DNA of 64,000 bases, taken from the NCBI GenBank assembly GCA_002050365.1, contig MWYZ01000084.1, positions 26,846 through 90,845 of the forward strand. Reading direction: 5' to 3'. Every line of letters begins with the position of its first letter. Position 1 is the first letter of the stretch. The notes beneath the pieces are model-generated. The model made no database searches, was not told where the DNA came from, and was given only the letters and a program-made list of their open reading frames with translations. This document shows, piece after piece, positions 24,773-33,257 of the stretch. Origin of the DNA: Acidobacteria bacterium 28-1 (lineage in GTDB: Bacteria > Acidobacteriota > Blastocatellia > Pyrinomonadales > Pyrinomonadaceae). The position numbers and the translations under genes were made by a program.

Positions 24773-24821
24773 TAAACTTAAAAGAAATAACTTCATTACA
24801 AAAATTAGATTGAGGAGAGAA

Positions 24822-26534
24822 ATGATAGAACGCGAACAACTCGAAATGGATGTAGTTTTTGTCGGCGCGGGACCGGCAAATCTGGCGGCGGCTTTGCATC
24901 TGAAAAATTTGATTAAAGAACACGATGAGTTAATCGAGAGAGGCAGAAGAGCGGGTAAACCGCTCGGCAACCTCGAAATTGGAATTATCGAAAAAGGCGC
25001 GAACATCGGTGCGCACATTTTGTCCGGCGCAGTGGTTGACCCGATTGCTTTGCGGGAATTGATGCCGGATTTTCTCGAACAAGGTTGTCCGGTTGATTCA
25101 ACCGTTGAAAGCGACACTTTTTGGTATCTGACTGAAAATCGCGCGTTCGCTTCGCCGATTACGCCGCCACCGTTGAAAAATCACGGCAAATACATTATTT
25201 CTTTGAGTAAAATGTGCGAATGGCTCGGCGAAAAATGTGAAGAAGCGGGAATAAATATCTTCCCTGAATTTCCGGGCGCGGAAATAATTTATGACGAAAA
25301 CGACCGCGTTCTCGGCGTTCGGACGGGCGACAAGGGAATTGACAAGGAAGGAAAACCGAAAGAAAATTTTGAGCTGGGCGTTGATTTGCTCGCCAAAATT
25401 ACGGTTTTGGGCGAAGGTTCGCGCGGTTCTCTGGCAAAACAATTAATGCAGCGATTGAATTTAAACGATGGAGTAGAGGCGCAAGTTTTTTCGCTCGGAG
25501 TCAAGGAATTGTGGGAAGTTCCCGCCGGAAATTTTGAAGAAGGCAAAGTAGTTCACACTCTCGGATTTCCGTCCGACACGCAAACTTATGGCGGCGGCTG
25601 GATTTACGGAATGAAAAACAACATCGTCAGTATTGGTTACGTAACCGGACTCGATTATAAAGACCCGCTGATTGACCCGCACGCCGAATTTCAAAAATTT
25701 AAAACGCATCCGAAAATCGCCGAAATTCTCGCCGGCGGCAAAATGCTCAAATACGGCGCGAAAACAATCAACGCGGGCGGCTGGCACACGATGCCGAAAC
25801 TTTACGCGGACGGCGTTTTGATTATCGGCGACTCGGCTTCATTCTTAAACGGTCAAAGAATCAAGGGAATTCACACGGCGATGAAATCGGGAATGATTGC
25901 GGCGGAAACAATCGTCAGCGCGTTCGACCACGACGATTTTACGTCGAAGACGCTTCGACACTTTAAGGAAAAAATTGACGGCAGTTGGATTTACGACGAA
26001 CTTTACGCGGTCAGAAATTTCCACGCTTCGTTTCAATCCGGTCGCTGGTCGGCACTTATCAACGGCGGTCTGCAATTTTTGAGCGGCGGCTACGCGTGGG
26101 GATTTATGCCGATAGAGCATCACGTTGCCGGACACGAGCGAATGGAAATGCTCAAAGATTACGATTACCAAGGCGACGCGCTCGCCCAGCGTTACCCCGA
26201 TTTGAAGTTTGACAATAAATTAGCTTTCGACAAAGTAACGGATGTTTATTACGGCGCGGTTTCGCATAACGAAGACCAGCCGTCGCATCTGCATATTCTT
26301 GATACGGAGATTTGCGCGACCCGATGCGCGGAAGAATACGGTAATCCGTGTCAGAGGTTTTGTCCGGCGGCGGTTTATGAAATGGAAGAAAACGCAAAAA
26401 CCGGACGGCGCGAAATAAAAGTCAATTTTTCTAACTGCGTCCACTGCAAAACCTGCGACATTGCCGACCCGTATCAAATCATCAATTGGGTTACGCCCGA
26501 AGGCGGCGGCGGTCCGAATTATAAAGGAATGTGA
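24822..26534 (+). CDS. Electron-transfer flavoprotein:ubiquinone oxidoreductase
   Basis: ETF-QO passes electrons from ETF (fatty acid and amino acid oxidation) to the quinone pool at the membrane. It is 570 residues with the FAD site MDVVFVGAGPANLAAALHLK, SGAVVDPIALRELMP, GWHTMPKLYADGVLIIGDSA and GIHTAMKSGMIAAETI. The C-terminal [4Fe-4S] domain has cysteines in CATRCAEEYGNPCQRFCPA and NFSNCVHCKTCDI, ending PEGGGGPNYKGM. An upstream in-frame extension to 24657 runs through the methyltransferase gene. ATG 24822 has GAGGAGAG 6 bases before it and is chosen. The etfAB genes are not in the window. Confidence 0.94.
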   Translation: MIEREQLEMDVVFVGAGPANLAAALHLKNLIKEHDELIERGRRAGKPLGNLEIGIIEKGANIGAHILSGAVVDPIALRELMPDFLEQGCPVDSTVESDTFWYLTENRAFASPITPPPLKNHGKYIISLSKMCEWLGEKCEEAGINIFPEFPGAEIIYDENDRVLGVRTGDKGIDKEGKPKENFELGVDLLAKITVLGEGSRGSLAKQLMQRLNLNDGVEAQVFSLGVKELWEVPAGNFEEGKVVHTLGFPSDTQTYGGGWIYGMKNNIVSIGYVTGLDYKDPLIDPHAEFQKFKTHPKIAEILAGGKMLKYGAKTINAGGWHTMPKLYADGVLIIGDSASFLNGQRIKGIHTAMKSGMIAAETIVSAFDHDDFTSKTLRHFKEKIDGSWIYDELYAVRNFHASFQSGRWSALINGGLQFLSGGYAWGFMPIEHHVAGHERMEMLKDYDYQGDALAQRYPDLKFDNKLAFDKVTDVYYGAVSHNEDQPSHLHILDTEICATRCAEEYGNPCQRFCPAAVYEMEENAKTGRREIKVNFSNCVHCKTCDIADPYQIINWVTPEGGGGPNYKGM

Positions 26535-26535
26535 T

Positions 26536-26570
26536 CGGATTTTGGATTTTAGATTTTGGATTTTGGATTG
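26536..26570. repeat. Heptanucleotide array (GGATTTT)n
   Basis: GGATTTT GGATTTT AGATTTT GGATTTT GGATTGG, immediately after the ETF-QO stop codon. Same unit as the array within the SWIM-Rad52 gene. Confidence 0.8.
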
Positions 26571-26659
26571 GTAAGGAATATAAGTTGCTTCACTCAAATT
26601 TAAGTGTAGAATTTGTTACAAAACGATACACGAGAATTAAATTAAAAGGAGATAAATCA

Positions 26660-26893
26660 ATGTCAACACCTAATCAAGATGAAGTCGAAGGTAAAGTTGA
26701 AAACGTCAAAGGAAAAGTTAAGGAAGGAGTCGGGAATTTAACGGGCAACCGTGATTTGGAAGCCGAAGGTGAAGCCGACCAAGCCGCAGGCAAAACGCAG
26801 GAAACGTGGGGAAAATTCAAACACGGAGTCGGTGACGCAGTTGATGCGGTCGGCGATGCTGTCAGCAACACCGGTAAAGAAATTAATAAATAG
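26660..26893 (+). CDS. CsbD-family stress protein
   Basis: A 77-residue hydrophilic protein with the CsbD pattern: VEGKVENVKGKVKEGVGNLT, GNRDLEAEGEADQAAGKTQE and TWGKFKHGVGDAV. CsbD proteins are induced by general stress in Bacillus and others; the molecular role is not known. The start is fixed by AAAAGGAGA 8-9 bases before ATG 26660. A strong terminator follows, so it is its own unit. Confidence 0.88.
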   Translation: MSTPNQDEVEGKVENVKGKVKEGVGNLTGNRDLEAEGEADQAAGKTQETWGKFKHGVGDAVDAVGDAVSNTGKEINK

Positions 26894-26903
26894 AAATTTT
26901 CGG

Positions 26904-26952
26904 AAGCGGAAGATTAAATTACTCGTGAATTTTAACTCTTCCGCTTTTTTGT
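26904..26952 (+). terminator. Terminator after csbD-like gene
   Basis: AAGCGGAAGA (26904-26913) pairs with TCTTCCGCTT (26937-26946), then a T-run. The A/T-rich loop can pair further. Confidence 0.82.
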
Positions 26953-26968
26953 ATTTAAAAATAATTGA

Positions 26969-27424
26969 ATGAAACTCGCCGAATCTTCACATCGAAAACT
27001 TGAAGCATTTTTTCGGGAGTATCTGAATGATGAAACATTTCGCCTACCGCCGATTTATTTTTACGTCGGCAAGTTCACAAATTTATTGACAGCACTTATT
27101 AGCGTTCATGGAATAACTTTCGGCAGACGGATTTTTATCACTTCCAGACTTCTTTCCTTCAATCAAAATAATCTTTTGAAACTTCCGGAAGACCTTGCCG
27201 CGCACGAAATTGCTCACGTCTTACAATACAGGCGAGAAGGTTTTAGCAAATTTTTTTATAAATATTTGACAAGTTTTTGGAGAAATTTGCAGAAGCGAGA
27301 GAGGTGGGATGCGGTTTCGCGTCAAAATGCTTATTTAGAAATCCCGTTCGAAGTCGAAGCCCGCGCTGTCGCCGCGAAATTTGTTGAATGGAACAATCTC
27401 GAAAGGCGAAAGGATAAGAGCTAA
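26969..27424 (+). CDS. Small HEXXH metallopeptidase-like protein (DUF4157-like)
   Basis: A 151-residue protein with the zinc motif AAHEIAHVLQYRREG (HEIAH, about residues 73-77). FGRRIFITSRLLS precedes it and FEVEARAVAAKF, where a Glu could be the third ligand, comes near the C-terminus. The layout resembles DUF4157 domains. I do not know the substrate. The last residues (ERRKDKS) lie where a 7-bp repeat array starts. Confidence 0.6.
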   Translation: MKLAESSHRKLEAFFREYLNDETFRLPPIYFYVGKFTNLLTALISVHGITFGRRIFITSRLLSFNQNNLLKLPEDLAAHEIAHVLQYRREGFSKFFYKYLTSFWRNLQKRERWDAVSRQNAYLEIPFEVEARAVAAKFVEWNNLERRKDKS

Positions 27425-27485
27425 AGCCGAAAGGAAAATTAAGAGAATTATTTCCTCTCGCCTTTCAGTTTTCGCCTTTCAAACC
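27399..27485. repeat. Inverted heptanucleotide-type arrays (GAAAGGC / GCCTTTC)
   Basis: CGAAAGGCGAAAGG and GCCGAAAGG on the left, CTCGCCTTTCAGTTTTCGCC and TTTC on the right. It straddles the end of the metallopeptidase-like gene and the downstream spacer. Confidence 0.65.
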
Positions 27486-27539
27486 GCTGCTATTAGACGA
27501 CGCGCTCGCTTTTATTTTTGTCAAAACCTTAAGCATTTC

Positions 27540-28667
27540 TTATTTAATGTTCGAAAAATCTTTGGACATCATTTTTTCGAGAATGCGGGCGACATAACTG
27601 ACAATCGAAATCATTCGGGCATATTCGATTCTGGTTGGACCCAAAACGCTTAAAGTTCCGACAGTTTCGCCGTCGCCAATGTGGTAGGGCGCGGTAATCA
27701 ATGTGCAGTTTTGCAAAGAAGAATTTGAATTTTCGCTTCCGATAACAACCTGCACGCTGCCTTTAATCGTCGGGTCGCGCTCAATACATTCGGTTAGAAT
27801 TTGCACGAGGCGCGTTTTTTCTTCAATCGTGCGGATTAATTCACGAAGCCTTTCGAGGTCGGCGAAATCCCGTTTGGTCAGGATATTCGACGTGCCGCCG
27901 ACGTAAACTTCGCCTTGGTTGTCTGCGTCGCTTTCGATGCTTTGCGAACAGAGAATCATTGCCGTTTGGAGCAACTTATCAAACAGAGAAGTTTCCTCGT
28001 GCATCAATTTGAGAATTTCCGTCCGAATCTCTGCCAAACTCTTGCCGCTGAACCGCGCATTCAAATAATTAGAAGTGCGGTCAAGCTGCTCATTGGAGAA
28101 AGATTCGCTGAGCCGAATTATCTTGTTATGGACGATATTCGGCGCGGAAACAAGCACGACAAGAATGCGTTTCTCCGACAAATTGACGAACTCGATATGT
28201 TGCAGGCGGTCTTTCGCCAGTGAAGGCGAAACGACAATTCCGACGTTTTGAGAAAGAGCCGAGAGAAGCTGCGAGGTTTTCTCCATCAGCCGGTCAGGCG
28301 CGGCTGATAAATCCGGCTCGTTCAAACCGAGTTCCTTATTAATTAAACTCAAATCTTCGTTTGAAAGACTGAGAACGCCTAATAAATTATCAACAAAAAA
28401 TCGATAGCCTTTGTCCGTCGGAACTCGTCCGGCTGAAGTATGCGGTTGTTCGACGAGACCGAAATCCTCCAAATCACTCATTACGTTGCGAATCGTCGCC
28501 GAACTTAAGCCTGCCGTGTTGACAAATTTTTCGGCAATTATTTTCGAGCCAATCGGCTCGCCGGTAACGAGATGTTCGTTGATGATTGCGGAAAGGATTA
28601 TCTGTCCGCGTGTGTCTGGAGCAGAAAAACTTTTTTCGGTTGTTGAATTTGAATCAGGGACAGCCAT
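27540..28667 (-). CDS. hrcA: Heat-inducible transcription repressor HrcA
   Basis: Repressor of chaperone operons. It is 375 residues. The N-terminal winged helix is seen as TRGQIILSAIINEHLVTGEP, GLSSATIRNVMSDLEDFGLV and HTSAGRVPTDKGYRFFVD. The GAF-like and dimerisation parts follow (IVVSPSLAKDRLQHIEFVNL, then ITAPYHIGDGETVGTLSVLG and GPTRIEYARMISIV). The usual partners grpE, dnaK and dnaJ are not adjacent. No good CIRCE operator was found in the 106 bp before the start, so self-control is not supported by sequence. Confidence 0.94.
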   Translation of the reverse strand: MAVPDSNSTTEKSFSAPDTRGQIILSAIINEHLVTGEPIGSKIIAEKFVNTAGLSSATIRNVMSDLEDFGLVEQPHTSAGRVPTDKGYRFFVDNLLGVLSLSNEDLSLINKELGLNEPDLSAAPDRLMEKTSQLLSALSQNVGIVVSPSLAKDRLQHIEFVNLSEKRILVVLVSAPNIVHNKIIRLSESFSNEQLDRTSNYLNARFSGKSLAEIRTEILKLMHEETSLFDKLLQTAMILCSQSIESDADNQGEVYVGGTSNILTKRDFADLERLRELIRTIEEKTRLVQILTECIERDPTIKGSVQVVIGSENSNSSLQNCTLITAPYHIGDGETVGTLSVLGPTRIEYARMISIVSYVARILEKMMSKDFSNIK

Positions 28668-28773
28668 TTTTTATTTGATGAGTTTGGAGAACACCGTTTG
28701 AGAACGGTATTCTTGAGCTGTTAAAACGAATAGCACTTCTGCCAGTCATCTGTCAAGATTTATCAGTTAAACT

Positions 28774-29529
28774 ATGATTAACAATTTTATGACCGCCGAC
28801 ATAAAGGAAATAAAAAACTTCTACGGTGAAGCGTTTCAAATTTTGAATCCTAAACGCGAAGTTCCAGAGATTGAGGTTGAGTTTTATCCATATATCGGCA
28901 TCAACAACACAATCCGCGTTCGCAGCGGCAAGATTTTCGTAAGGCTGGCGGAACTCTGCCAAACCGCGCCGCTTGAAGTTCAAAAAGCCCTTGCTTTTAT
29001 TTTAATTGCCAAACTTCTGCGAAAAAAAGTTCCGCCGTCAGCATCACAAATCTATCGCTTCTACATTAAAAGCCAAGAAATTCAATTTAGAGCAAAAGAA
29101 AACAAACGCGCCAAGGGACGTAAAGTTATTACGACTTCCAGAGGCGAAATATACGATTTAGAAGAAATCTTCGTGCGTATAAACTCAATATACTTTAAAA
29201 ATTCTATCCAAAAACCGACCTTAACCTGGTCGGCGCGAAAAACTTTTCGCATTCTCGGTCATCATGATTCGACGCACGAAACGATTGTCATCAGCAAATC
29301 ATTAGATGATAAAAGAGTACCGCCCTACGTCGTCGAGTTTATTGTTTTTCACGAAATGTTGCACGTTTATCATCCAACTTTGCAACGCGACGGCAGACAC
29401 TATAACCACACGCCGCAGTTTCGCCGCGATGAAAAAAAGTTTGCTCATTATGAAACGGCGGAAAGTTGGATTGAGCAGAATGCGAAGAATTTTAAAGTTA
29501 AGAGTAAAAAGGCAAAAGTAAAAAGTTAA
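28774..29529 (+). CDS. SprT-like zinc metalloprotein
   Basis: A 251-residue protein. The C-terminal 120 residues form a SprT/M48-like metal site: LEEIFVRINSIYF, WSARKTFRILGHHDSTHETI, VISKSLDD, then VEFIVFHEMLHVYHP (HEMLH, about residue 193) and HNHTPQFRRDEKKF with a third His. The N-terminal part (about 15-100) is a separate unknown domain. SprT-like proteases in eukaryotes (Spartan) cut DNA-protein crosslinks; bacterial function is mostly unknown. The tail KVKSKKAKVKS comes from a 7-bp-type repeat. Start 28789 is also possible. Confidence 0.78.
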   Translation: MINNFMTADIKEIKNFYGEAFQILNPKREVPEIEVEFYPYIGINNTIRVRSGKIFVRLAELCQTAPLEVQKALAFILIAKLLRKKVPPSASQIYRFYIKSQEIQFRAKENKRAKGRKVITTSRGEIYDLEEIFVRINSIYFKNSIQKPTLTWSARKTFRILGHHDSTHETIVISKSLDDKRVPPYVVEFIVFHEMLHVYHPTLQRDGRHYNHTPQFRRDEKKFAHYETAESWIEQNAKNFKVKSKKAKVKS

Positions 29530-29532
29530 AAA
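29503..29532. repeat. 7-bp-type repeat at the 3' end of the SprT-like gene
   Basis: AAAGTTAAGAGTAAAAAGGC followed by AAAAGTAAAAAGTTAAAA: imperfect 6-7-bp units encoding the Lys/Ser/Val tail of the protein. Confidence 0.5.
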
Positions 29533-29560
29533 ATCTTCGTTGAAAAATTTCCGTTAGGTT

Positions 29561-29681
29561 GAAGTTGTTTGAAAACTTTGTTTTTGTCGCTGAAAGCGAC
29601 AGAATTAATAGCGTCGGGATACTCCCGACGCTATTAATTCTGTCCGCTTCACGGACTTTAAAGAGATTTTCAAACGGCTTC
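29561..29681. mobile_element. MITE-like element, copy 2
   Basis: Ends GAAGTTGTTTGAAAA (29561-29575) and TTTTCAAACGGCTTC, inverted with two mismatches, and the same as the ends of the element at 5144-5337. Inside are a perfect 21-bp inverted repeat (29599-29619 with 29623-29643, core AATTAATAGCGTCGGGA) and flanking small hairpins GTCGC-TGAAA-GCGAC and GTCCGCTTCACGGAC. Non-coding. The ends are conserved but the cores differ between the copies. Confidence 0.62.
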
Positions 29682-29714
29682 TAAAACTATTTACTTTGTG
29701 TCGACAAACAAGAG

Positions 29715-29757
29715 ATAAGGCTTAGATAGCGAAAACTACCTAAGCCTTATTTTTTTA
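29715..29757 (+). terminator. Rho-independent terminator
   Basis: Perfect 11-bp stem ATAAGGCTTAG (29715-29725) with CTAAGCCTTAT (29740-29750), followed by T6. Confidence 0.85.
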
Positions 29758-30052
29758 TTTGGACGAAGATTCGACAACTGAATTTATCAGTTACTCGAAA
29801 TCTCCTCCAGTGTGTTGTTTATTTATCATAAATTTACCACCCCCTAAAAAGATTATAAAAACGCTTTTAAAAAATAGCAAGTTAAATATAATTTAAGTAG
29901 CGTTCTAATTTAAATTGCTGAAAAATAATTGTTTTTTGCTGGCTAAACCTTCAGAGGAAGAACCCGCTCTGTCAAATTTTCCTTCAACTACTCACTTGTA
30001 GTGAACACACATTATCGTTTCTATCGCCCTATTTCTCTGGCTTACAGCTTAG
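29758..30052. other. Gene-free A/T-rich spacer
   Basis: Between the terminator and the stop codon of the winged-helix/TPR gene nothing recognisable was seen: no long frame, tRNA, strong hairpin or repeat. The whole gene-free stretch 29530-30052 consists of the MITE-like copy, the terminator and this part. Confidence 0.5.
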
Positions 30053-32041
30053 TTATCCGATGCGCCGCAACAGACCTGTGAATCGGGGATCTGAGCGAAG
30101 GCTGTCGAATTCCGGCGCGATATTAAGCAGGGTGAATTGCTGATTTCGATCCTCGTAAGCCTTTTCCAGCCATTCAAACGCCTGGTCTTTCTCACCCAGA
30201 CCTGCATAGACCATTGCTATATTATATGGTGGAACGTAGCGGTGCTTTGACATCTCTTTCATTTCGTTGAGTATCTTCTTCGCTTCGTCTCTTTTACCCG
30301 AAACCGCATAGACGTATCCAAGCAACGATGTCGTTTCGGAAACGTCTCTCGCAGCGTCTCTCGCGTTACTTAACTCGGCGACGGCTTGCTCATACATTTT
30401 CTTTTCCTTGTAGGCTCTTCCCAGAAAGAGATGCGCGGCAAGAAAGTTCGGATCTAGTTCAAGCGTCTTGTAACATGCCTCGATTGCTTCATCATAACGA
30501 CGCGCAAAGAAAAATACTCTGCCCACAACCGCATTGATGATGAGCGAGAACGGGTCTAACTCATGCGCTCGTTTAATCTCGGCGACGGCTTCTTCATGCC
30601 GCCCGATTTTTATCAAATAGATAGAATAATAAAGATGAGTCGTCGGATAATTCGGGTTAAGTTCGACGGCTCGCCGGTACTCTTTCTCAACTCCCGACCA
30701 ATCCCAATCGTATTCGGCTTTGATTTGCAGCATCGTCGCGTGCGCCTCGACGAGCGTGTCGTCAAGCTCTAGAGCCTTGATCGCCGCCGCCTTTGCCTGC
30801 GGGAAAGACTCCCTCGGCGGCGCGTCGGAGTTGATGGCAAGGACGGCGTAGGAATCCGCCAAGCCCGCGTAAGCCAAAGCGTAATTCGGGTCTTTGTAAA
30901 TCGCCTGCTGATAATAGGCGATGCTTTTGTTCAGTCCTTCTGTTGTTCGCTTACTCCAAAAATACCGACCTGTCAGGTAAAGCCGATACGCTTCGGTATT
31001 CTCGGTGTATCGCTTGGCAAGCCGCTTCTCATCCTCGCCCGTCAATTTCAATTGCAGTTTCTCTGAAATTTCTTTCGCAATTTCTTCCTGCAGCGAGAAT
31101 ATATCTGCCAGCCGCCGACTAAACCTCTTGCCCCAAAGCTGTGAGCCGTCCGCCGCGTTTGTTAGTTCCGCCTGAATAATCAGATTTTCGCCCTGCTGAA
31201 TGACTCTCCCCGTCAGCACTGCGTCAACGTGCAGGTCGCGTCCCACTTTTTGAGCATCAATCTGCTGTCCTTTATAGCGAAAAGAAGTTGTGCGTGCGAT
31301 TACCTTTAAATCCGGCAGTTGTGACAAGCTATTAATGAGGCTTTCGGTGATACCGTCGCTCATATATTCTCTATTCGTATCAGCATTCGCACTCTCAAGT
31401 GGCAAAACCGCCAGAGAATGTATTGCCTTTTCACCTCTACCTAAATAAATGATGGATGCAACCGCAATTACGAGCGCGACCAAAGCAAATACCGCACTCG
31501 CCTTGGATTCTTTAATCTTAGCAACTAGATTTTTAATGCTTGATGTGGTTTCCGGCGATGTGCCAGCGTCGGTTTGAGTCGTCGGTTGATTGGCGGTTTC
31601 AACCGTTGCCTGTCGGCTGCTTGTCGTAACTGTCTCGCCTTCACTCAGTTTCGGCGATTCGGAGCGTTCTGCCTCGGTTTCAAATTCCAAATCTTCATTG
31701 GGAGCATCTTTTAATTGCGCGATAAAACGGTAACCGCGCTTGTGAACCGTCTCGATGTAACGCGGCGCACCGGCATCGTCGCCCAATTCGCGGCGGATGT
31801 CTTTGACCGCACGCATCAGCGCATTATCCGTGACGAAGGTTTCCTTCCAAATCTGCTCAAATAATTCCTGCTTTTCCACCACACTCCCGCGCTGTTCAAT
31901 CAGGTAAATAAGCACATCAAACGAACGCGGCGTAAGTGCTTTCGGTTGACCGCCTTTAAGCACCCGAAAGTTACCGCGTTCAATAACGACATCATCAAAA
32001 TAGTAGCTAGAACCGTTGGACTGCTTCGAGTTTTCCTTCAT
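30053..32041 (-). CDS. CadC-like membrane regulator: winged helix, TM, FlgO-like and TPR domains
   Basis: A 662-residue transcription regulator with an OmpR-type winged helix (about 15-110: LKGGQPKALTPRSFDVLIYL, DNALMRAVKDIRRELGDD, YIETVHKRGYRFIA). A Ser/Thr-rich linker follows, then one membrane helix (about 177-198, AVFALVALVIAVASIIYLG). A FlgO-like or TolB-N-like domain comes next (about 203-335, IHSLAVLPLESANADTNREY, MSDGITESLINSLSQLPDLK), then at least seven TPR units to the end. The DNA-binding part is cytoplasmic and the TPR part probably periplasmic, so an outside signal may be passed to DNA. This architecture is very common in acidobacteria. Target genes unknown. Confidence 0.88.
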   Translation of the reverse strand: MKENSKQSNGSSYYFDDVVIERGNFRVLKGGQPKALTPRSFDVLIYLIEQRGSVVEKQELFEQIWKETFVTDNALMRAVKDIRRELGDDAGAPRYIETVHKRGYRFIAQLKDAPNEDLEFETEAERSESPKLSEGETVTTSSRQATVETANQPTTQTDAGTSPETTSSIKNLVAKIKESKASAVFALVALVIAVASIIYLGRGEKAIHSLAVLPLESANADTNREYMSDGITESLINSLSQLPDLKVIARTTSFRYKGQQIDAQKVGRDLHVDAVLTGRVIQQGENLIIQAELTNAADGSQLWGKRFSRRLADIFSLQEEIAKEISEKLQLKLTGEDEKRLAKRYTENTEAYRLYLTGRYFWSKRTTEGLNKSIAYYQQAIYKDPNYALAYAGLADSYAVLAINSDAPPRESFPQAKAAAIKALELDDTLVEAHATMLQIKAEYDWDWSGVEKEYRRAVELNPNYPTTHLYYSIYLIKIGRHEEAVAEIKRAHELDPFSLIINAVVGRVFFFARRYDEAIEACYKTLELDPNFLAAHLFLGRAYKEKKMYEQAVAELSNARDAARDVSETTSLLGYVYAVSGKRDEAKKILNEMKEMSKHRYVPPYNIAMVYAGLGEKDQAFEWLEKAYEDRNQQFTLLNIAPEFDSLRSDPRFTGLLRRIG

Positions 32042-32182
32042 TGGTCAGTGAAATAGTGACAACTTCAACATAAAACAGAAAAAAGTCAGGTTCACGTCAG
32101 GCTTCGGTCATGACTTAATACCCCGGCGGTAATTATAATCCCGTTTATAAATTTCCAAAAGTAAATCTTAGGAGAATAAAAA

Positions 32183-32400
32183 ATGAAACGAAAGCGAAAC
32201 TTTCAAAACTGCAACAAACCGTTTGCCTGAAACCCCAAAACCTGCAAGCAAAGTTTCTTTTAGGGCAAACTTATTTGCTCAATGGTGATAAGCAATCGGC
32301 GCGAAATCAAGTAAAAAAAGTCGCGTCGCTCGATTCGCAGTTGGCGAAAATACTTTACGCCGCGATTTACGGCAATTCGCTCGTCGCGGCTGAAAAATAA
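32183..32400 (+). pseudogene. Decayed TPR-containing gene
   Basis: A good ribosome site (AGGAGA) and ATG at 32183 start MKRKRNFQNCNKPFA, then a stop. In another frame the sequence continues as KLSKLQQTVCLKPQNLQ, AKFLLGQTYLLNGDKQSARN, QVKKVASLDSQLAKILYAA and ends AAEK at 32400. The second part is TPR-like (LGQTYLLNGDKQSA). A frameshift and loss of the middle of a former gene explain this best. It lies 12 bp before the next gene and may once have been in its operon. Confidence 0.6.
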
Positions 32401-32429
32401 ACAAAAACAAAATGAAGGAGACAAAAAAA

Positions 32430-32972
32430 ATGAAAACAACCATAAAATCGAACCTGAAACGAATCGTTACCGCAGCCGTCTGCGGAGTTATTTCTATTAT
32501 CTTGCTGGTGGTGGGAATTTCCACCATCGGAAACCGTGTCAACTTCGCCCGCACCGCGCAGGCGCAGGAAGAAACAAAATCCAGTGCTGATGAGTCATCT
32601 TCCTCAAGACGCTTCAGATGCTCAAACGCGACATTGACGGGCAGATATGCGATCAGAGGCGATGGCTTTGTTCCTAGTGGACCGCCGCCAGCCCCGATGG
32701 TTCCGTTCGCTACGGTGGGCATCATGACCCTGGACGTCTTCGGCAATCTTTCCAATGCCGTAACCGTCAGTAATAATGGCATGATTATGTCCAATATCGA
32801 TTCCGGCACTTACACCGTGAATGCCGACTGCAGGGGAACGATGACCATAATGATTCCCGCCCCGCCTTTCCAGCTCAACTTTAATCTTGTCGTCGCAGAT
32901 CGAGGAAAGGAATTCTACCTCATTAGCACCACGCCATCCGTCGTCACTGCCGGGGGCAAGCGGGTTGAATAA
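32430..32972 (+). CDS. Secreted protein of unknown function
   Basis: A 180-residue protein with a long signal sequence: basic KTTIKSNLKR, hydrophobic IVTAAVCGVISIILLVVGIS, then cleavage near TAQAQEE. The mature part has CSNATLTGRYAIRGDGFVP, FATVGIMTLDVFGNLSNAVT and SGTYTVNADCRGTMTI. This is the 'C..atL.GtY.....G' pattern found in many acidobacterial extracellular proteins with a small beta-barrel-like fold, and two Cys could form a disulfide. AAGGAG at 32415-32420 selects ATG 32430 over 32412. A terminator follows. Function unknown. Confidence 0.72.
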   Translation: MKTTIKSNLKRIVTAAVCGVISIILLVVGISTIGNRVNFARTAQAQEETKSSADESSSSRRFRCSNATLTGRYAIRGDGFVPSGPPPAPMVPFATVGIMTLDVFGNLSNAVTVSNNGMIMSNIDSGTYTVNADCRGTMTIMIPAPPFQLNFNLVVADRGKEFYLISTTPSVVTAGGKRVE

Positions 32973-33036
32973 ACAAATCTGGATTTGCCGTCAGATGGAG
33001 TGAAGAAAAAGCTGCATAAAAGCAATCCGCGCAGGG

Positions 33037-33075
33037 CGCGAAGAGTGATGACATCACTCTTCGCGTTTCTCTCTT
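33037..33075 (+). terminator. Terminator after the secreted-protein gene
   Basis: CGCGAAGAGTGATG (33037-33050) and CATCACTCTTCGCG (33052-33065) form a near-perfect palindrome, a 13-bp stem with a 3-base loop, followed by TTTCTCTCTT. Confidence 0.75.
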
Positions 33076-33257
33076 GCGCGGTCGCTCTAAGATAATTCAA
33101 TCGTTGCGTTGCGGCATTGCAGGTTTATCGCACCCTTTCGCGCCTGACAGCTCACATCAGCAGACGCAGACGATAGCGCTAAAGAAAACATACTAACTTT
33201 GCCGCCCGAACTCCATTGGGGGTGCTTGTCAGTTTTTAGCTTCGATGACATTGCTCC

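Noticed and set aside
24657..24821. N-terminal extension of ETF-QO
   Set aside because: It overlaps the end of the methyltransferase gene in another frame, and a good Shine-Dalgarno site precedes 24822.
28668..28773. CIRCE operator before hrcA
   Set aside because: GAGCTGTTA...TAGCACTTC is seen, but the half sites are in the wrong order and only 6 of 9 positions match, so no call is made.
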